A DNA stretch of 64,000 bases from Xanthomonas chitinilytica (GTDB lineage Bacteria > Pseudomonadota > Gammaproteobacteria > Xanthomonadales > Xanthomonadaceae), in contig NZ_JAPCHY010000009.1 of the NCBI RefSeq assembly GCF_026107455.2, positions 147,831 through 211,830 on the forward strand, given 5' to 3'. Below the pieces are notes generated by a model, which saw only the letters and a list, made by a program, of their open reading frames with translations, was not told the origin of the DNA and did not search any database. Position 1 is the first letter of the stretch. Each line of letters opens with the position of its first letter. Both the position numbers and the translations under genes were made by a program. Positions 1 through 8,181 of the stretch are shown piece by piece.

Positions 1-625
1 TGTCGGCGAACGGCTTGAGCATGGCCTCGATGTCGGTGCGCGACTGGCCGGTGGCCAGGCGCACGTTCTTCTCGAACTGCTGGCCCTTCTCGTCGAACAC
101 CTTGCCGGCCAGCTCGGTGAAGGCGGCCGACAGGTTTTCCCGCGCCGCGCCGACCCACTCGCGCAGTTCGGCCTGGGCCTGGCGTGCGTGCTGCAGCTCG
201 GCCTGCAGCCGCGCGTTGCCGGCCTGGGCCGCGTGCAGGGTTTCGCGCTGGCGCTCCAGCGCTTCCTCCAGCTCGGCGATGCGCGCCCGCGCCGCGGCCA
301 GCGCCGCATCGCGTTCGCCCAGCCGCACCTCGGCCTCGGCCGATTGCGTCGCCTCGCGCTCGACACGCTGGTTCAACGCGGCCAGCGCGCGCGCCTGCTC
401 GGCCTGCTGGCCGCGTTCGTGCGCGATCTCGGCCGACAGCGATTCCAGCCGGCCTCGCAGCTGCCCGGCCTCGACCGCCGCGCTGTTCGCGCGCTGGCGC
501 TCGGCATCGAGTTCGCGGGCCAGCGCCTCGGCCCCCCCATTGCCGCCGGTGCGGCGGAACAGGAACACCAACAGCACGATGACGGCCAGCAGCAGGCCGG
601 CCAGGATCAGGGTTTCGATTTGCAT
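1..625 (-). CDS. rmuC: DNA recombination protein RmuC (5' part only)
   Basis: Reading leftward from the ATG at 625 gives 208 codons that run off the window edge, so only the N-terminal half is visible. The protein opens MQIETLILAGLLLAVIVLL, a single membrane anchor of about 20 residues. It is followed by roughly 150 Ala/Glu/Arg/Gln-rich residues typical of a long coiled coil, ending near FTELAGKVFDEKGQQFE. An N-terminal anchor, a coiled coil and a C-terminal nuclease-like domain is the RmuC layout; the catalytic part would lie outside. RmuC proteins limit inversions at short inverted repeats in E. coli. The next gene starts divergently about 80 bp away. The call rests on architecture and the recognisable pre-domain sequence. 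Confidence 0.85.
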   Translation of the reverse strand, partial: MQIETLILAGLLLAVIVLLVFLFRRTGGNGGAEALARELDAERQRANSAAVEAGQLRGRLESLSAEIAHERGQQAEQARALAALNQRVEREATQSAEAEVRLGERDAALAAARARIAELEEALERQRETLHAAQAGNARLQAELQHARQAQAELREWVGAARENLSAAFTELAGKVFDEKGQQFEKNVRLATGQSRTDIEAMLKPFAD

Positions 626-702
626 GGGGAAAGTGTAGCCCCCTGCGTCTCATCGGCTGCGCCGCATCTGCGATCATGTGGGCCCCCATGCCTTCCCCTG
701 CC

Positions 703-1248
703 ATGAAGCCGCTGCCATTGCTGCTGGCGGGCCTGCTGCAGCTGCTGCCGTTCACGGCGGCAACGGCCGGTTCGCAGACCATCACCGCGCCCACCGCCAT
801 TCCGGAAGGAGACGCGCGGCCCAGGGTGTTCCTGGCCGGCAGCATCGAGATGGGCAAGGCCGGCGACTGGCAGCAGCAGGTGCGGCAGGCGCTGGCCGAC
901 GAGGACGTGTTGCTGCTCAATCCGCGCCGCAGCGACTGGAACCCGGCCTGGCGCGCCGAGGCCGACGAGCCGGAGTTCCGCCGCCAGGTGGAATGGGAGC
1001 TGGCTGCACTGGAACAGGCCGACATCGTGCTGATGTATTTCGCGCCGGGCACGCAGAGCCCGATCACCCTGCTCGAGTTCGGCCTGTATGCCCGCTCGGG
1101 CAAGCTGCTGGTGGCCGCGCCGGCCGGTTTCTGGCGCAAGGGCAACCTGGACATCACCGGCGACCGTTATGGCGTGCCGCGCTACGACGACCTGCCGGCG
1201 CTGGTCGCCGCGGTGAAGCAGCGCCTGGCCGCGCAGCGCGCGCCCTGA
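703..1248 (+). CDS. exported nucleoside 2-deoxyribosyltransferase-like protein
   Basis: The start at 703 gives MKPLPLLLAGLLQLLPF..., a plausible signal peptide ending near ATAGS; in-frame ATGs at 676 and 688 would only add residues in front of it. The mature part contains RVFLAGSIEMG, then a Trp/Gln-rich helix, NPRRSDW, EWELAALEQADIVLMYF and SPITLLEFGLYARSGKLLVAAP. This is the pattern of the nucleoside 2-deoxyribosyltransferase-like fold (PF15891 type), including the conserved Glu in LLEFG. Most relatives are cytoplasmic, so the leader is unusual. The substrate is unknown. The gene may be co-transcribed with the exporter that begins 18 bp downstream. Confidence 0.65.
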   Translation: MKPLPLLLAGLLQLLPFTAATAGSQTITAPTAIPEGDARPRVFLAGSIEMGKAGDWQQQVRQALADEDVLLLNPRRSDWNPAWRAEADEPEFRRQVEWELAALEQADIVLMYFAPGTQSPITLLEFGLYARSGKLLVAAPAGFWRKGNLDITGDRYGVPRYDDLPALVAAVKQRLAAQRAP

Positions 1249-1266
1249 TCCCGCCGGAACGACGCC

Positions 1267-1890
1267 ATGCCGTGGATGGGCATCAACGACCTGGGCACCT
1301 TCGTGGTGGCCGTCCTTCTGTTCCTGATGCTGCCCGGGCCGGGCACCTTCACCCTGCTGACCGCCACCGCCCGCGGCGGCGTCCGTGCCGGCTACGCCAC
1401 CCTGGCCGGGCTGATGCTGGGCGACCAGTTGCTGATCGCTGCCGCCGCCACCGGGGTGGCAGCGTTGCTGCAGGCGCATCCGGCGCTGTTCGCGGCACTG
1501 CGCTGCGTGGGCGCCGGCTATCTGGGCTGGGTCGGCATCCAGTTGCTGCGCGAACCCGCGGCGGCCGCCGCCGCGCCATCGCTGCGGCAGGGGCGGCGCT
1601 GGTTCCGCCAGGCGTTGCTGGTGGGCGTGCTCAACCCCAAGGCGATCCTGTTCTACATGGCCTTCTTCCCGCTGTTCATCGACCCGGCCACGCCGCGCAG
1701 TGTGGTGACGCTGGCGACGATGGCGGCGCTGATCGCGCTGTCGAGCATCGCCTGGTGCTCGCTGCTGATCTTCGGCGGGCAGTTGATCGCACGGCGCCTG
1801 GCCGGCCATCCGCGGCTCGGCCGGTGGCTGCGGCGCGCGGTCGGCGTATGCTTGCTCGGGTTCGGATTGCGACTGGGACTGGACGGCTGA
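1267..1890 (+). CDS. LysE/RhtB-family amino acid exporter
   Basis: This 207-residue membrane protein has about six hydrophobic segments. It carries the LysE family N-terminal signature (LMLPGPGTFTLLTATARGG) and the family-typical GYLGWVGIQLLR and GVLNPKAILFYMAFFPLFIDP segments. The family exports amino acids or related small molecules across the inner membrane by proton antiport; the substrate cannot be read from sequence. Length matches the family (about 200-210). It starts 18 bp after the previous stop and lies 30 bp before the DUF488 gene, so the three genes may form one transcript. Confidence 0.85.
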   Translation: MPWMGINDLGTFVVAVLLFLMLPGPGTFTLLTATARGGVRAGYATLAGLMLGDQLLIAAAATGVAALLQAHPALFAALRCVGAGYLGWVGIQLLREPAAAAAAPSLRQGRRWFRQALLVGVLNPKAILFYMAFFPLFIDPATPRSVVTLATMAALIALSSIAWCSLLIFGGQLIARRLAGHPRLGRWLRRAVGVCLLGFGLRLGLDG

Positions 1891-1920
1891 CGCGCTTTCC
1901 GGCCCTGTCCGGAGGTCGGA

Positions 1921-2280
1921 ATGACGATCCACTGCAAACGCGCCTACGAACCCGCCGTCGCCGGCGATGGCCGGCGTTTCCTGGTGGACCGGCTGTGGCC
2001 CCGCGGAGTCAGCCGCGAGGCCCTGAAGGCCGAATGGCTCAAGGACGTGGCGCCCAGCAACGAACTGCGGCAATGGTTCGATCACCGGGCCGAACGCTGG
2101 GACGCCTTCCGCCGGCGCTACGGGCAGGAACTGGCCGCGCATCCGCGGCGGCTGGCGCCATTGCGCGACGCCATCGCCGCCGGCCCGGTGACGCTGGTCT
2201 ACGGCGCCCGCGACATCGAGCACAACCAGGCCGTCGCGCTGCGCGAGTACCTGCTGTCGCATCCGCGCCGCACGCCGTAG
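1921..2280 (+). CDS. DUF488 family protein (YeaO-like)
   Basis: A 119-residue soluble protein with the DUF488/YeaO hallmarks: an initial IHCKRAYEPA, then GRRFLVDRLWPRGVSREALKAEWLKDVAPS, ELRQWFDHRAERWDAFRRRY and a C-terminal VTLVYGARDIEHNQAVALREYL. Length agrees with the family (about 115-120). GGAGGT at 1911-1916 sits four bases before the ATG and supports this start. The biochemical role of the family is not established. Two 20-bp palindromes follow directly after the stop codon. Confidence 0.85.
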   Translation: MTIHCKRAYEPAVAGDGRRFLVDRLWPRGVSREALKAEWLKDVAPSNELRQWFDHRAERWDAFRRRYGQELAAHPRRLAPLRDAIAAGPVTLVYGARDIEHNQAVALREYLLSHPRRTP

Positions 2281-2342
2281 GTACGGGGCTTGCCCCGTAC
2301 CGGGCTTCATCGGGAAAACCCCGTGTGGGGCAAGCCCCACAC
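2281..2342. repeat. pair of related 20-bp palindromes
   Basis: GTACGGGGCTTGCCCCGTAC (2281-2300) and GTGTGGGGCAAGCCCCACAC (2323-2342) are each perfect 9-bp-arm hairpins with loops TT and AA. They share the core GGGGC-NN-GCCCC. No T tract follows either one, so they look like an intergenic REP-type element more than a rho-independent terminator, although they may still stabilise the 3' end of the upstream transcript. Confidence 0.7.
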
Positions 2343-2518
2343 CTACGGTGCTCCCTCGCAGCCCCCGGCCCTGCTCCGGCCGTTTTGTGCCGAATTCTCC
2401 ACCGTGGCCAGCGGCCATCGCCAAACCCTGTGGAAACCGCGGGAATTTCTGGCTTTGCTGCGCTGCGTTCGGCGAAACTCGGCCCCTTTCCCAAACCACG
2501 ACGACCCGCGAGGCCCGC

Positions 2519-3952
2519 ATGCAATCCTGGCTCAGGCGCAAGTCCATCGACCAAGTCACCGTCCACGAAGCCGGCCGGCGCCTGGTTCCCTCCCTGAGCT
2601 GGCCGCACCTGATCGCACTGGGCATCGGCGCCATCGTCGGCACCGGCATCTACACCCTGATCGGCGTCGGCGCCGACAAGGCCGGCCCGGCGGTGCTGCT
2701 GTCCTTCGCCATCGCCGGCCTGGTCTGTGCCTGCGCGGCGCTGGCCTACGCCGAGCTGTCGACGATGATGCCGGCCGCCGGCAGCGCCTATACCTACAGC
2801 TACAGCGCGCTGGGCGAAACCATCGCCTGGGTGGTGGGCTGGAGCCTGATCCTGGAGTACTCGCTGGTGGTCAGCACCGTGGCGGTGGGCTGGTCGGGCT
2901 ATTTCGTCGGCTTCCTGGAATGGATGCAGCAGCAGTTCGGCTGGAACGTCACCCTGCCCGCGGCGCTGGCCGCCGGCCCGCACGTGGAAGGCGGCTTCCT
3001 CAACGTGCCGGCGATCCTGATCACCTTCGCGGTGGCCGGGCTGCTGATGGCCGGCACCCGCGAGAGCGCCACGGTCAACGCGGTGCTGGTGGTGTTCAAG
3101 CTGATCGCCCTGGGGGTGTTCATCGCGGTGGCGCTGCCGGCCTTCGACCCGGCCAACCTGCAGCCGTTCATGCCCTACGGCTTCCCCAAGTCGATGGGAG
3201 CGGACGGCGTCGAGCGTGGGGTGATGGCGGCCGCGGCGATCATCTTCTTCGCCTTCTACGGCTTCGATGCGATCTCCACCGCCGCCGAGGAGACCAAGAA
3301 CCCCGGCCGCGACCTGTCGATCGGCATCATCGGCTCGATGATCGGCTGCACCCTGATCTACATCCTGGTGGCGCTGGCCGCGGTGGGCGCGATGAGCTTC
3401 GCCGTGTTCGGCAAGAGCGCCGAGCCGCTGGCGCTGATCATGCGCGAGCTGGGCCACGGCACCGCGGCGCTGGTGATCGGCATCGTGGCGATCATCGCGC
3501 TGCCGACGGTGCTGCTGGCGTTCTTCTACGGCCAGAGCCGGATCTTCTTCGTGATGTCGCGCGACGGCCTGCTGCCGCGCGGGCTGTCCAAGGTGAACCC
3601 GCGCACCGGCACCCCGGTCACCATCACCGTGTTCACCGCGGTGCTGGTCGCCGCGCTGGCCGGCGTCGCCCGCCTGGACGAGATCGCCGCGCTGGCCAAT
3701 GCCGGCACCCTGGCCGCGTTCACCGCGGTGGGCCTGTGCCTGCTGGTGCTGCGCCGGCGCGAACCGGGACGCGAGCGCAAGTTCCGCACGCCGCTGGCGT
3801 GGATCGTCGGCCCGATCGCGATCGGCGGCTGCCTGTACCTGTTCTTCAGCCTGCCGCGCAGCACCCAGCTGTGGTTCCTGGCCTGGAACGTGCTCGGGCT
3901 GGTGGTGTACGTGGCCTACAGCCGCCGCAACGCGGTGCTGGGCAGGAGCTGA
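2519..3952 (+). CDS. APC-family amino acid permease (cationic amino acid transporter type)
   Basis: From the ATG at 2519 the product is 477 residues: a short cytoplasmic MQSWLRRKSIDQ lead followed by about 12 hydrophobic segments. Family motifs include GIGAIVGTGIYTLIGVGADKAGP in the first transmembrane helix, AYAELSTMMPAAGSAYTYSY, FFAFYGFDAISTAAEETKNP and the C-terminal LRRREPGRERKFRTP. This matches the YfnA/CAT branch of the amino acid-polyamine-organocation superfamily, which imports amino acids at the inner membrane. The reading frame stays open upstream to 2348, but that part does not look like a permease leader. A strong terminator follows at 3973. Confidence 0.9.
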   Translation: MQSWLRRKSIDQVTVHEAGRRLVPSLSWPHLIALGIGAIVGTGIYTLIGVGADKAGPAVLLSFAIAGLVCACAALAYAELSTMMPAAGSAYTYSYSALGETIAWVVGWSLILEYSLVVSTVAVGWSGYFVGFLEWMQQQFGWNVTLPAALAAGPHVEGGFLNVPAILITFAVAGLLMAGTRESATVNAVLVVFKLIALGVFIAVALPAFDPANLQPFMPYGFPKSMGADGVERGVMAAAAIIFFAFYGFDAISTAAEETKNPGRDLSIGIIGSMIGCTLIYILVALAAVGAMSFAVFGKSAEPLALIMRELGHGTAALVIGIVAIIALPTVLLAFFYGQSRIFFVMSRDGLLPRGLSKVNPRTGTPVTITVFTAVLVAALAGVARLDEIAALANAGTLAAFTAVGLCLLVLRRREPGRERKFRTPLAWIVGPIAIGGCLYLFFSLPRSTQLWFLAWNVLGLVVYVAYSRRNAVLGRS

Positions 3953-3972
3953 GGCCAAACCCTGTTGGAAAC

Positions 3973-4002
3973 GCAAAAGGCGGGCTTCGGCCCGCCTTTT
4001 GC
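3973..4002. terminator. rho-independent terminator after the permease gene
   Basis: The arms AAAAGGCGGGC and GCCCGCCTTTT flank a TTCG tetraloop, giving a GC-rich stem with A and T runs on either side. It can act in both directions, but the permease stop 20 bp upstream makes it the natural end of that transcript. Confidence 0.9.
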
Positions 4003-4025
4003 GTTGCTGCGCTGTGCACCGCCGT

Positions 4026-4179
4026 TGTAGGAGCGACGTCAGTCGCGAGACCGGGGCAGCAACCGGCCACGGCGATGTCGACAACCTGGCCAACCCACGG
4101 CCGCTGTTCGGCATCGCCTCATATCAATGCGACCGCTGCGTCACGCGTCGCCGGCTTCGCGACTGACGTCGCTCCTACA
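4026..4179. repeat. inverted pair of TGTAGGAGCGACGT-type REP repeats
   Basis: Unit 1 (4026-4048) reads TGTAGGAGCGACGT + CAGTCGCGA. The same unit is inverted at 4157-4179. Each unit contains its own small palindrome, GCGAC-GTCA-GTCGC. The pair encloses about 108 bp with no gene. It lies between the permease terminator and the 3' end of the leftward dipeptidase gene. Three more pairs occur in this window. Confidence 0.85.
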
Positions 4180-4188
4180 GGACGGGTT

Positions 4189-5433
4189 TCACGGGCTGGT
4201 GTTGTGCTTGGCGGTGTAGGCCTGCGCCTGGCGCATCACCCGCAGCAGGTTGCCGCCCCAGATGCCGGCGATCTGCTGCTCGCTGTAACCCTTGCGCTGC
4301 AGCCAGGCGGTGATCTTCGGCAGGTCGCTCACGTCTTCCAGCCCGGTCACGCCGCCGCCGCCGTCCCAGTCCATGCCGATGCCGACGTGCTCGGGGCCGA
4401 CCACGCCGAGGATGTGCTCCAGGTGCCGGAAGAAATCGTCCTGGGTCGCCTTGCGCACCGGATGCTGGCGGTCGATCTCGGCCATGCCCCGGGCCAGTTC
4501 CTCGCCGGCGGCCATGTCCATGTGCGTCCAGCCGCCCAGCCGCTTCTCCAGCGCGTCCTCGGCCGCCTTGCGCTCGGGCGTGGCCTGCGGATCGAGCAGG
4601 TAGCCGCCATAGGCGTTGACCTGGACCACGCCGCCCGCGGCCGCCAGCCGGCGCAGGCGCGCGTCGTCGAGGTTGCGCGGATGGTCGTACACCGCCTTGG
4701 CCGAGCTGTGCGAGAGCACGAACGGCACCGGCATGATCGCGATCAGGTCGTCGAACACCGCATCGGAGGCGTGCGACTGGTCGATGACGATGCCGCGCGC
4801 GACCGCATCGGCCACCAGCGCCTTGCCGGCCGGGCTCAGGCCGTTCCACTCGGCGCCCTCGGGATCGGTGGCCGAATCGCCGAAGCCGTTGTTGGCGAAG
4901 TGGGTGACGCTGAGCATGCGCAGCCCGGCCTGCTGGTAGTGGCTGAGCAGACTGGGATCGTGCTCCAGCGGGCTGGCGTTCTCCATGCTGATGAACACCA
5001 CGCGCTTGCCGGCGGCCTTGATCCGCGCCGCATCGTCGGCGTTGAGCGCGAGTTCGAACTGCTCCGGGTGCGCGGCCAGCAGCCGGTGGATGTCCATCAG
5101 CCGCAGCAGGCCGGCATCGCGATCGGCGCGCAGGGTTTCCGGGGTGCGGTCGCCCTGGCCGGTGTAGATCACCCAGAAGCCGCCATCGAGCGCGCCTTCC
5201 CGCATCCGCGGCAGGTCCACCTGCGACAGCGCGTTGTGGTCGTGGCGGTGGCTGATGTCGAAATCGGGACGGGCGAAATTGGCCGGCGTGTCCAGGTGGC
5301 TGTCCAGGGTCAGCAGGCGTTGCTGCAGGGCCTTGGCGCGGGCCAGTTCGGCATCGGTGAAATCCACCGCCTGGGCGGACAACGGGGCGCACAGTGCCAA
5401 CGCAAGCACCAGCGACAGGCGACGCAACGACAT
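4189..5433 (-). CDS. membrane dipeptidase, peptidase family M19
   Basis: The 414-residue product starts MSLRRLSLVLALALCAPLSAQA, a clear signal peptide, so the enzyme is exported to the periplasm or envelope. GAGGT four bases before the ATG supports the start. M19 (renal dipeptidase) landmarks are LDSHLDTPANF (metal ligands H and D), GALDGGFWVIYTGQ, ISMENASPLEHD (bridging Glu), LSVTHFANNGFGDS, VIDQSHASDAVFDDL, PFVLSHSSAKAVYDHPRN and HVGIGMDWDGGGGV. The family hydrolyses dipeptides with a binuclear zinc site. The gene stands alone between repeat pairs, transcribed leftward. Confidence 0.92.
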   Translation of the reverse strand: MSLRRLSLVLALALCAPLSAQAVDFTDAELARAKALQQRLLTLDSHLDTPANFARPDFDISHRHDHNALSQVDLPRMREGALDGGFWVIYTGQGDRTPETLRADRDAGLLRLMDIHRLLAAHPEQFELALNADDAARIKAAGKRVVFISMENASPLEHDPSLLSHYQQAGLRMLSVTHFANNGFGDSATDPEGAEWNGLSPAGKALVADAVARGIVIDQSHASDAVFDDLIAIMPVPFVLSHSSAKAVYDHPRNLDDARLRRLAAAGGVVQVNAYGGYLLDPQATPERKAAEDALEKRLGGWTHMDMAAGEELARGMAEIDRQHPVRKATQDDFFRHLEHILGVVGPEHVGIGMDWDGGGGVTGLEDVSDLPKITAWLQRKGYSEQQIAGIWGGNLLRVMRQAQAYTAKHNTSP

Positions 5434-5551
5434 GCGGACCTCGGTATTCGGGGAAAGACCTCGACCATACCGCCACCGCGATGCAAAACGGTAGCACCGC
5501 GCGTCGGCCGGACCACGTTCGCGGGTCGCGGCCGGCTCCCGTCATTCTCCT

Positions 5552-5660
5552 TGTAGGAGCGACGTGAGTCGCGACAGGAGCTTGCGCAGGAACTCCTCCG
5601 GCTCTACCTGTGGTTGTGAGCAGCCGGGAAAGCCTCGTCGCGACTCACGTCGCTCCTACA
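5552..5660. repeat. inverted pair of TGTAGGAGCGACGT-type REP repeats
   Basis: Unit 5552-5575 (TGTAGGAGCGACGT + GAGTCGCGA) and its inverted partner 5638-5660 bracket about 62 bp between the dipeptidase start and the end of the rRNA methyltransferase gene. The T-to-G variant (GTGAG in place of GTCAG) is shared by both arms of this pair, so the two arms have probably been maintained together as one element. Confidence 0.85.
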
Positions 5661-5678
5661 AGGGGGTCCCAGGTTTGC

Positions 5679-6848
5679 TCAGTCCAGCACCCGGCAGAAC
5701 ACCGCCTTGAGGTAGCGCGACTCCTGCACGTGGGCCATGAACGGATGGTCCGGACCGGCGCCGGCCACCTTGAGGATCTGGATGGTGCGGCCGGAGAAGT
5801 ACGCCGCCCGCCGCAGCATGTCCAGGAACTGCTCCTCGGACACCAGCCCGGTGCACGAGAACGTGGCGAACAGGCCACCGGGCTTGACCACGCCCAGCGC
5901 CAGCTTGTTCATGTCCAGGTACTTCTTCAGCGCGGTGATGACCTGGTCGCGGTCGCGGGTCATCTTGGCCGGGTCCAGGATCACCACGTCGAAGCGGTCG
6001 CCGCGGTTGGCGGCATCGCGCAGCCACGGGAAGATGTCCGACTGCACGAACTTCGGGCGCACGTTGTTCAGGCGCGCATTGCCCTTGGCGATGGCGATGA
6101 CGTCTTCATCGATGTCGATGCCCAGCACGTCCGCAGCCCCGCGCGCGGCCGCGTACACCGCGAAGCCGCCGGTGTTGCAGCACAGGTCGAGCACCGTCTT
6201 GCCCTCGACCTGCTGGCTGAGCCACTGCCGGTTCTCGCGCTGGTCGGCGAAGAAGCCGGTCTTGTGCGCGCCGGCCGGGTCGGCGCGGAACTTCACCCCG
6301 TATTCGCTGATGATCGACGCTTCGGTGGTGGTATTGCCGTGGAAGTCGAAGCTTTCCTGCTTCTGCACGTGTTCGTCGGCGAAGCTGTGGAAACGGCAGC
6401 CGGGGAACTGCTCGCGCAGCGCGTCGTAGATCCATTCGCGGTGGCGGAACATGCCGGCGGCGAAGAACTCGACCACCACCAGGTCGCCGTAGCGGTCCAC
6501 CACCAGCCCGGACAGGCCGTCGCCCTCGCTGTGCACCACGCGCCAGGCGTCGGACACCGCATCCAGCTTGAGCACGTCACGGCGCAGCGACACCGCCTGG
6601 GCGATCTTGCGCGCGAACCAGCCGGCGTCGACCGGCACCTCCTGGCGGGTCTCCAGGATGCGCACGGCGATGCGCGAATGGCCGTTGTAGAAGCCGCGGC
6701 CGATCCACTCCCCGTCCACGCCCACCACGTCGACGATGGCGCCGGGCTTGGGGCGGACGGTCGGCTTTTCGACCAGTTTCTGGAAGATCCACGGGTGGCT
6801 GGAGCGCCAGGCGTTCTTGAGACGCACAACAGGAAGGGGGGTATTCAT
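5679..6848 (-). CDS. rlmI: class I SAM-dependent 23S rRNA methyltransferase, RlmI-like
   Basis: The 389-residue protein begins MNTPLPVVRLKNAWRSSHPWIFQ. The frame extends another 34 codons upstream, but these are riboswitch sequence on the opposite strand and are excluded. Residues about 5-85 form the PUA-like RNA-binding domain (PGAIVDVVG...GRGFYNGHSRIAVRIL). The Rossmann methyltransferase part follows, with VLDLCCNTGGFAVYAA (SAM loop), DVLGIDIDED, VILDPAKMTRDR (motif IV) and the catalytic-Cys region GLFATFSCTG. This is the E. coli RlmI (YccW) layout and length (396 aa), an m5C methyltransferase for C1962 of 23S rRNA. The site specificity is inferred from family only. Confidence 0.85.
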   Translation of the reverse strand: MNTPLPVVRLKNAWRSSHPWIFQKLVEKPTVRPKPGAIVDVVGVDGEWIGRGFYNGHSRIAVRILETRQEVPVDAGWFARKIAQAVSLRRDVLKLDAVSDAWRVVHSEGDGLSGLVVDRYGDLVVVEFFAAGMFRHREWIYDALREQFPGCRFHSFADEHVQKQESFDFHGNTTTEASIISEYGVKFRADPAGAHKTGFFADQRENRQWLSQQVEGKTVLDLCCNTGGFAVYAAARGAADVLGIDIDEDVIAIAKGNARLNNVRPKFVQSDIFPWLRDAANRGDRFDVVILDPAKMTRDRDQVITALKKYLDMNKLALGVVKPGGLFATFSCTGLVSEEQFLDMLRRAAYFSGRTIQILKVAGAGPDHPFMAHVQESRYLKAVFCRVLD

Positions 6849-6927
6849 GGCCGTCATTGTATCCGCCGCATGCCCCCGGGCCGGAGACCCGGATTTGACC
6901 GCAGCCGGCCACGGCCGCAGAATCGCC

Positions 6928-7045
6928 GCCAGAAGGGGAGTAGCTCCCATACGTTGTCGCCGTCAATTCGAGCCCGCAGGCTCCGGTGCAACGGCAGCCG
7001 GCCCGCCGGCTGCGAGCGAGACCTTCGCCGGCCCGGCGAAGCGTC
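6928..7045 (+). ncRNA. yybP-ykoY manganese riboswitch upstream of TerC/Alx
   Basis: The segment has the landmarks of the yybP-ykoY class: AGAAGGGGAGTAGC at the 5' side, the internal CGTTGTCGCCGTCAATTCGA block, a GC-rich helix CAGCCGGC/GCCGGCTG, and the 3' signature GCGAGCGAGACCTTCGCC. The P1 strands GAAGG (6932-6936) and CCTTC (7022-7026) are complementary. The 3' P1 strand can instead pair in the hairpin CTTCGCC/GGCGAAG (7023-7041), so the two folds are mutually exclusive. The class senses Mn2+. It lies about 85 bp before a TerC/Alx gene, the same pairing as alx in E. coli. No T run follows, so control is probably at translation. Confidence 0.88.
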
Positions 7046-7127
7046 TGCTCCCTGAATCCCCCGATTCTCCGTTGCAGATCCCTCGCCCTCCGGCTTGAGG
7101 CATCCATTTTCTCCGACGGGAATTCCC

Positions 7128-8087
7128 ATGCAGACGATAGGAAACATGTGGTTGTGGGGCGGCTTCGCGATCGTGGTGATCGCCGCGCTGCTGGCGGACC
7201 TGGTGCTGATGCGCCATGGCGGGCCGCACAAGGTGACGTTCAAGGAAGCGCTGTGGTGGAGCGCGGGCTGGGTGCTGCTGGCGCTGAGCTTCAACGCCGG
7301 TCTGTGGTGGTACCTGAACGAGACCGCCGGCGCCGCGGTGGCCAACCGGGTGGGCCTGGAGTTCCTGACCGGCTACCTGATCGAAAAGGCGCTGGCGGTG
7401 GACAACATCTTCGTGTTCCTGCTGATCATGAGCTACTTCGCCGTGCCCGAGATCCAGCGCCAGCGGGTGCTGGTGATCGGCATCCTCGGCGCCATCGCGC
7501 TGCGCACGGTCATGATCTTCGCCGGGGTGGTGCTGCTGACCAAGTTCAGCTGGCTGCTGTACGTGTTCGGCGCGTTCCTGGTCTTCACCGGCTGGAAGAT
7601 GTGGTTCGCCGCCGGCGAGGAACCCAGCCTGGACGGCAACCCCGCGCTGCGCTGGATGCGCGGGCACCTGCGCATCAGCCCGCAGTACAACGGCAACCGG
7701 ATGATGGTGATGAAGGACGGGGTGAAGTACTTCACGCCGATGTTCGTGGTGCTGGTGCTGATCGCGGTGACCGACGTGATCTTCGCGGTGGACAGCATCC
7801 CGGCGATCTTCGCCATCACCACCGACCCGTTCATCGTGCTGACCTCCAACGTGTTCGCGGTGCTGGGCCTGCGCGCGATGTTCTTCCTGCTGGCCGGCAT
7901 GGCCGACCGCTTCCACCTGCTGCCGTACGGACTGGCGCTGGTGCTGGGCTTCATCGGCTTCAAGATGCTGCTGGCCGGGGTGTTCCATATCCCGGTGCTG
8001 CTGTCGCTGGGCGTGGTGGCGGCGATCATCGGCGTCACCGTGGCGCTGAGCCTGGCGCGGCCGGCGCACCCGGACAAGGATGCCTGA
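7128..8087 (+). CDS. TerC/Alx-family membrane protein (probable manganese exporter)
   Basis: The start at 7128 (MQTIGNMWLWGGFAIVV) has GACGGGA close upstream. The frame continues back to a TTG at 7095 but lacks a good ribosome site there. The 319-residue product has about 8-9 hydrophobic helices. It carries conserved acidic patches: AALLADLVLMRHGG, EKALAVDNIFVFLLIMSYF and AVTDVIFAVDSIPAIFAITTDPFIV. These Asp-rich membrane motifs define TerC/Alx/MeeY proteins, which export Mn2+ or support metalation of secreted proteins. The yybP-ykoY riboswitch directly upstream links expression to cellular manganese. Confidence 0.9.
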   Translation: MQTIGNMWLWGGFAIVVIAALLADLVLMRHGGPHKVTFKEALWWSAGWVLLALSFNAGLWWYLNETAGAAVANRVGLEFLTGYLIEKALAVDNIFVFLLIMSYFAVPEIQRQRVLVIGILGAIALRTVMIFAGVVLLTKFSWLLYVFGAFLVFTGWKMWFAAGEEPSLDGNPALRWMRGHLRISPQYNGNRMMVMKDGVKYFTPMFVVLVLIAVTDVIFAVDSIPAIFAITTDPFIVLTSNVFAVLGLRAMFFLLAGMADRFHLLPYGLALVLGFIGFKMLLAGVFHIPVLLSLGVVAAIIGVTVALSLARPAHPDKDA

Positions 8088-8181
8088 ACCGGCGAGCGGG
8101 GCGGATTGTCCCGTCCCGCGCACCGCATTCTCCCACCCCGGCGCCCTTGCAATCGGCGCCGGCACCGCTATCCACAAGTGC

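Noticed and set aside
607..2649. Long antisense frames over the first genes (and similar ones over gyrB, pdxJ-cls and the exaC region)
   Set aside because: In high-GC DNA the opposite strand of a gene is often open. These have His/Gln/Arg/Gly-rich products without domain signatures, while the sense frames encode recognisable families.
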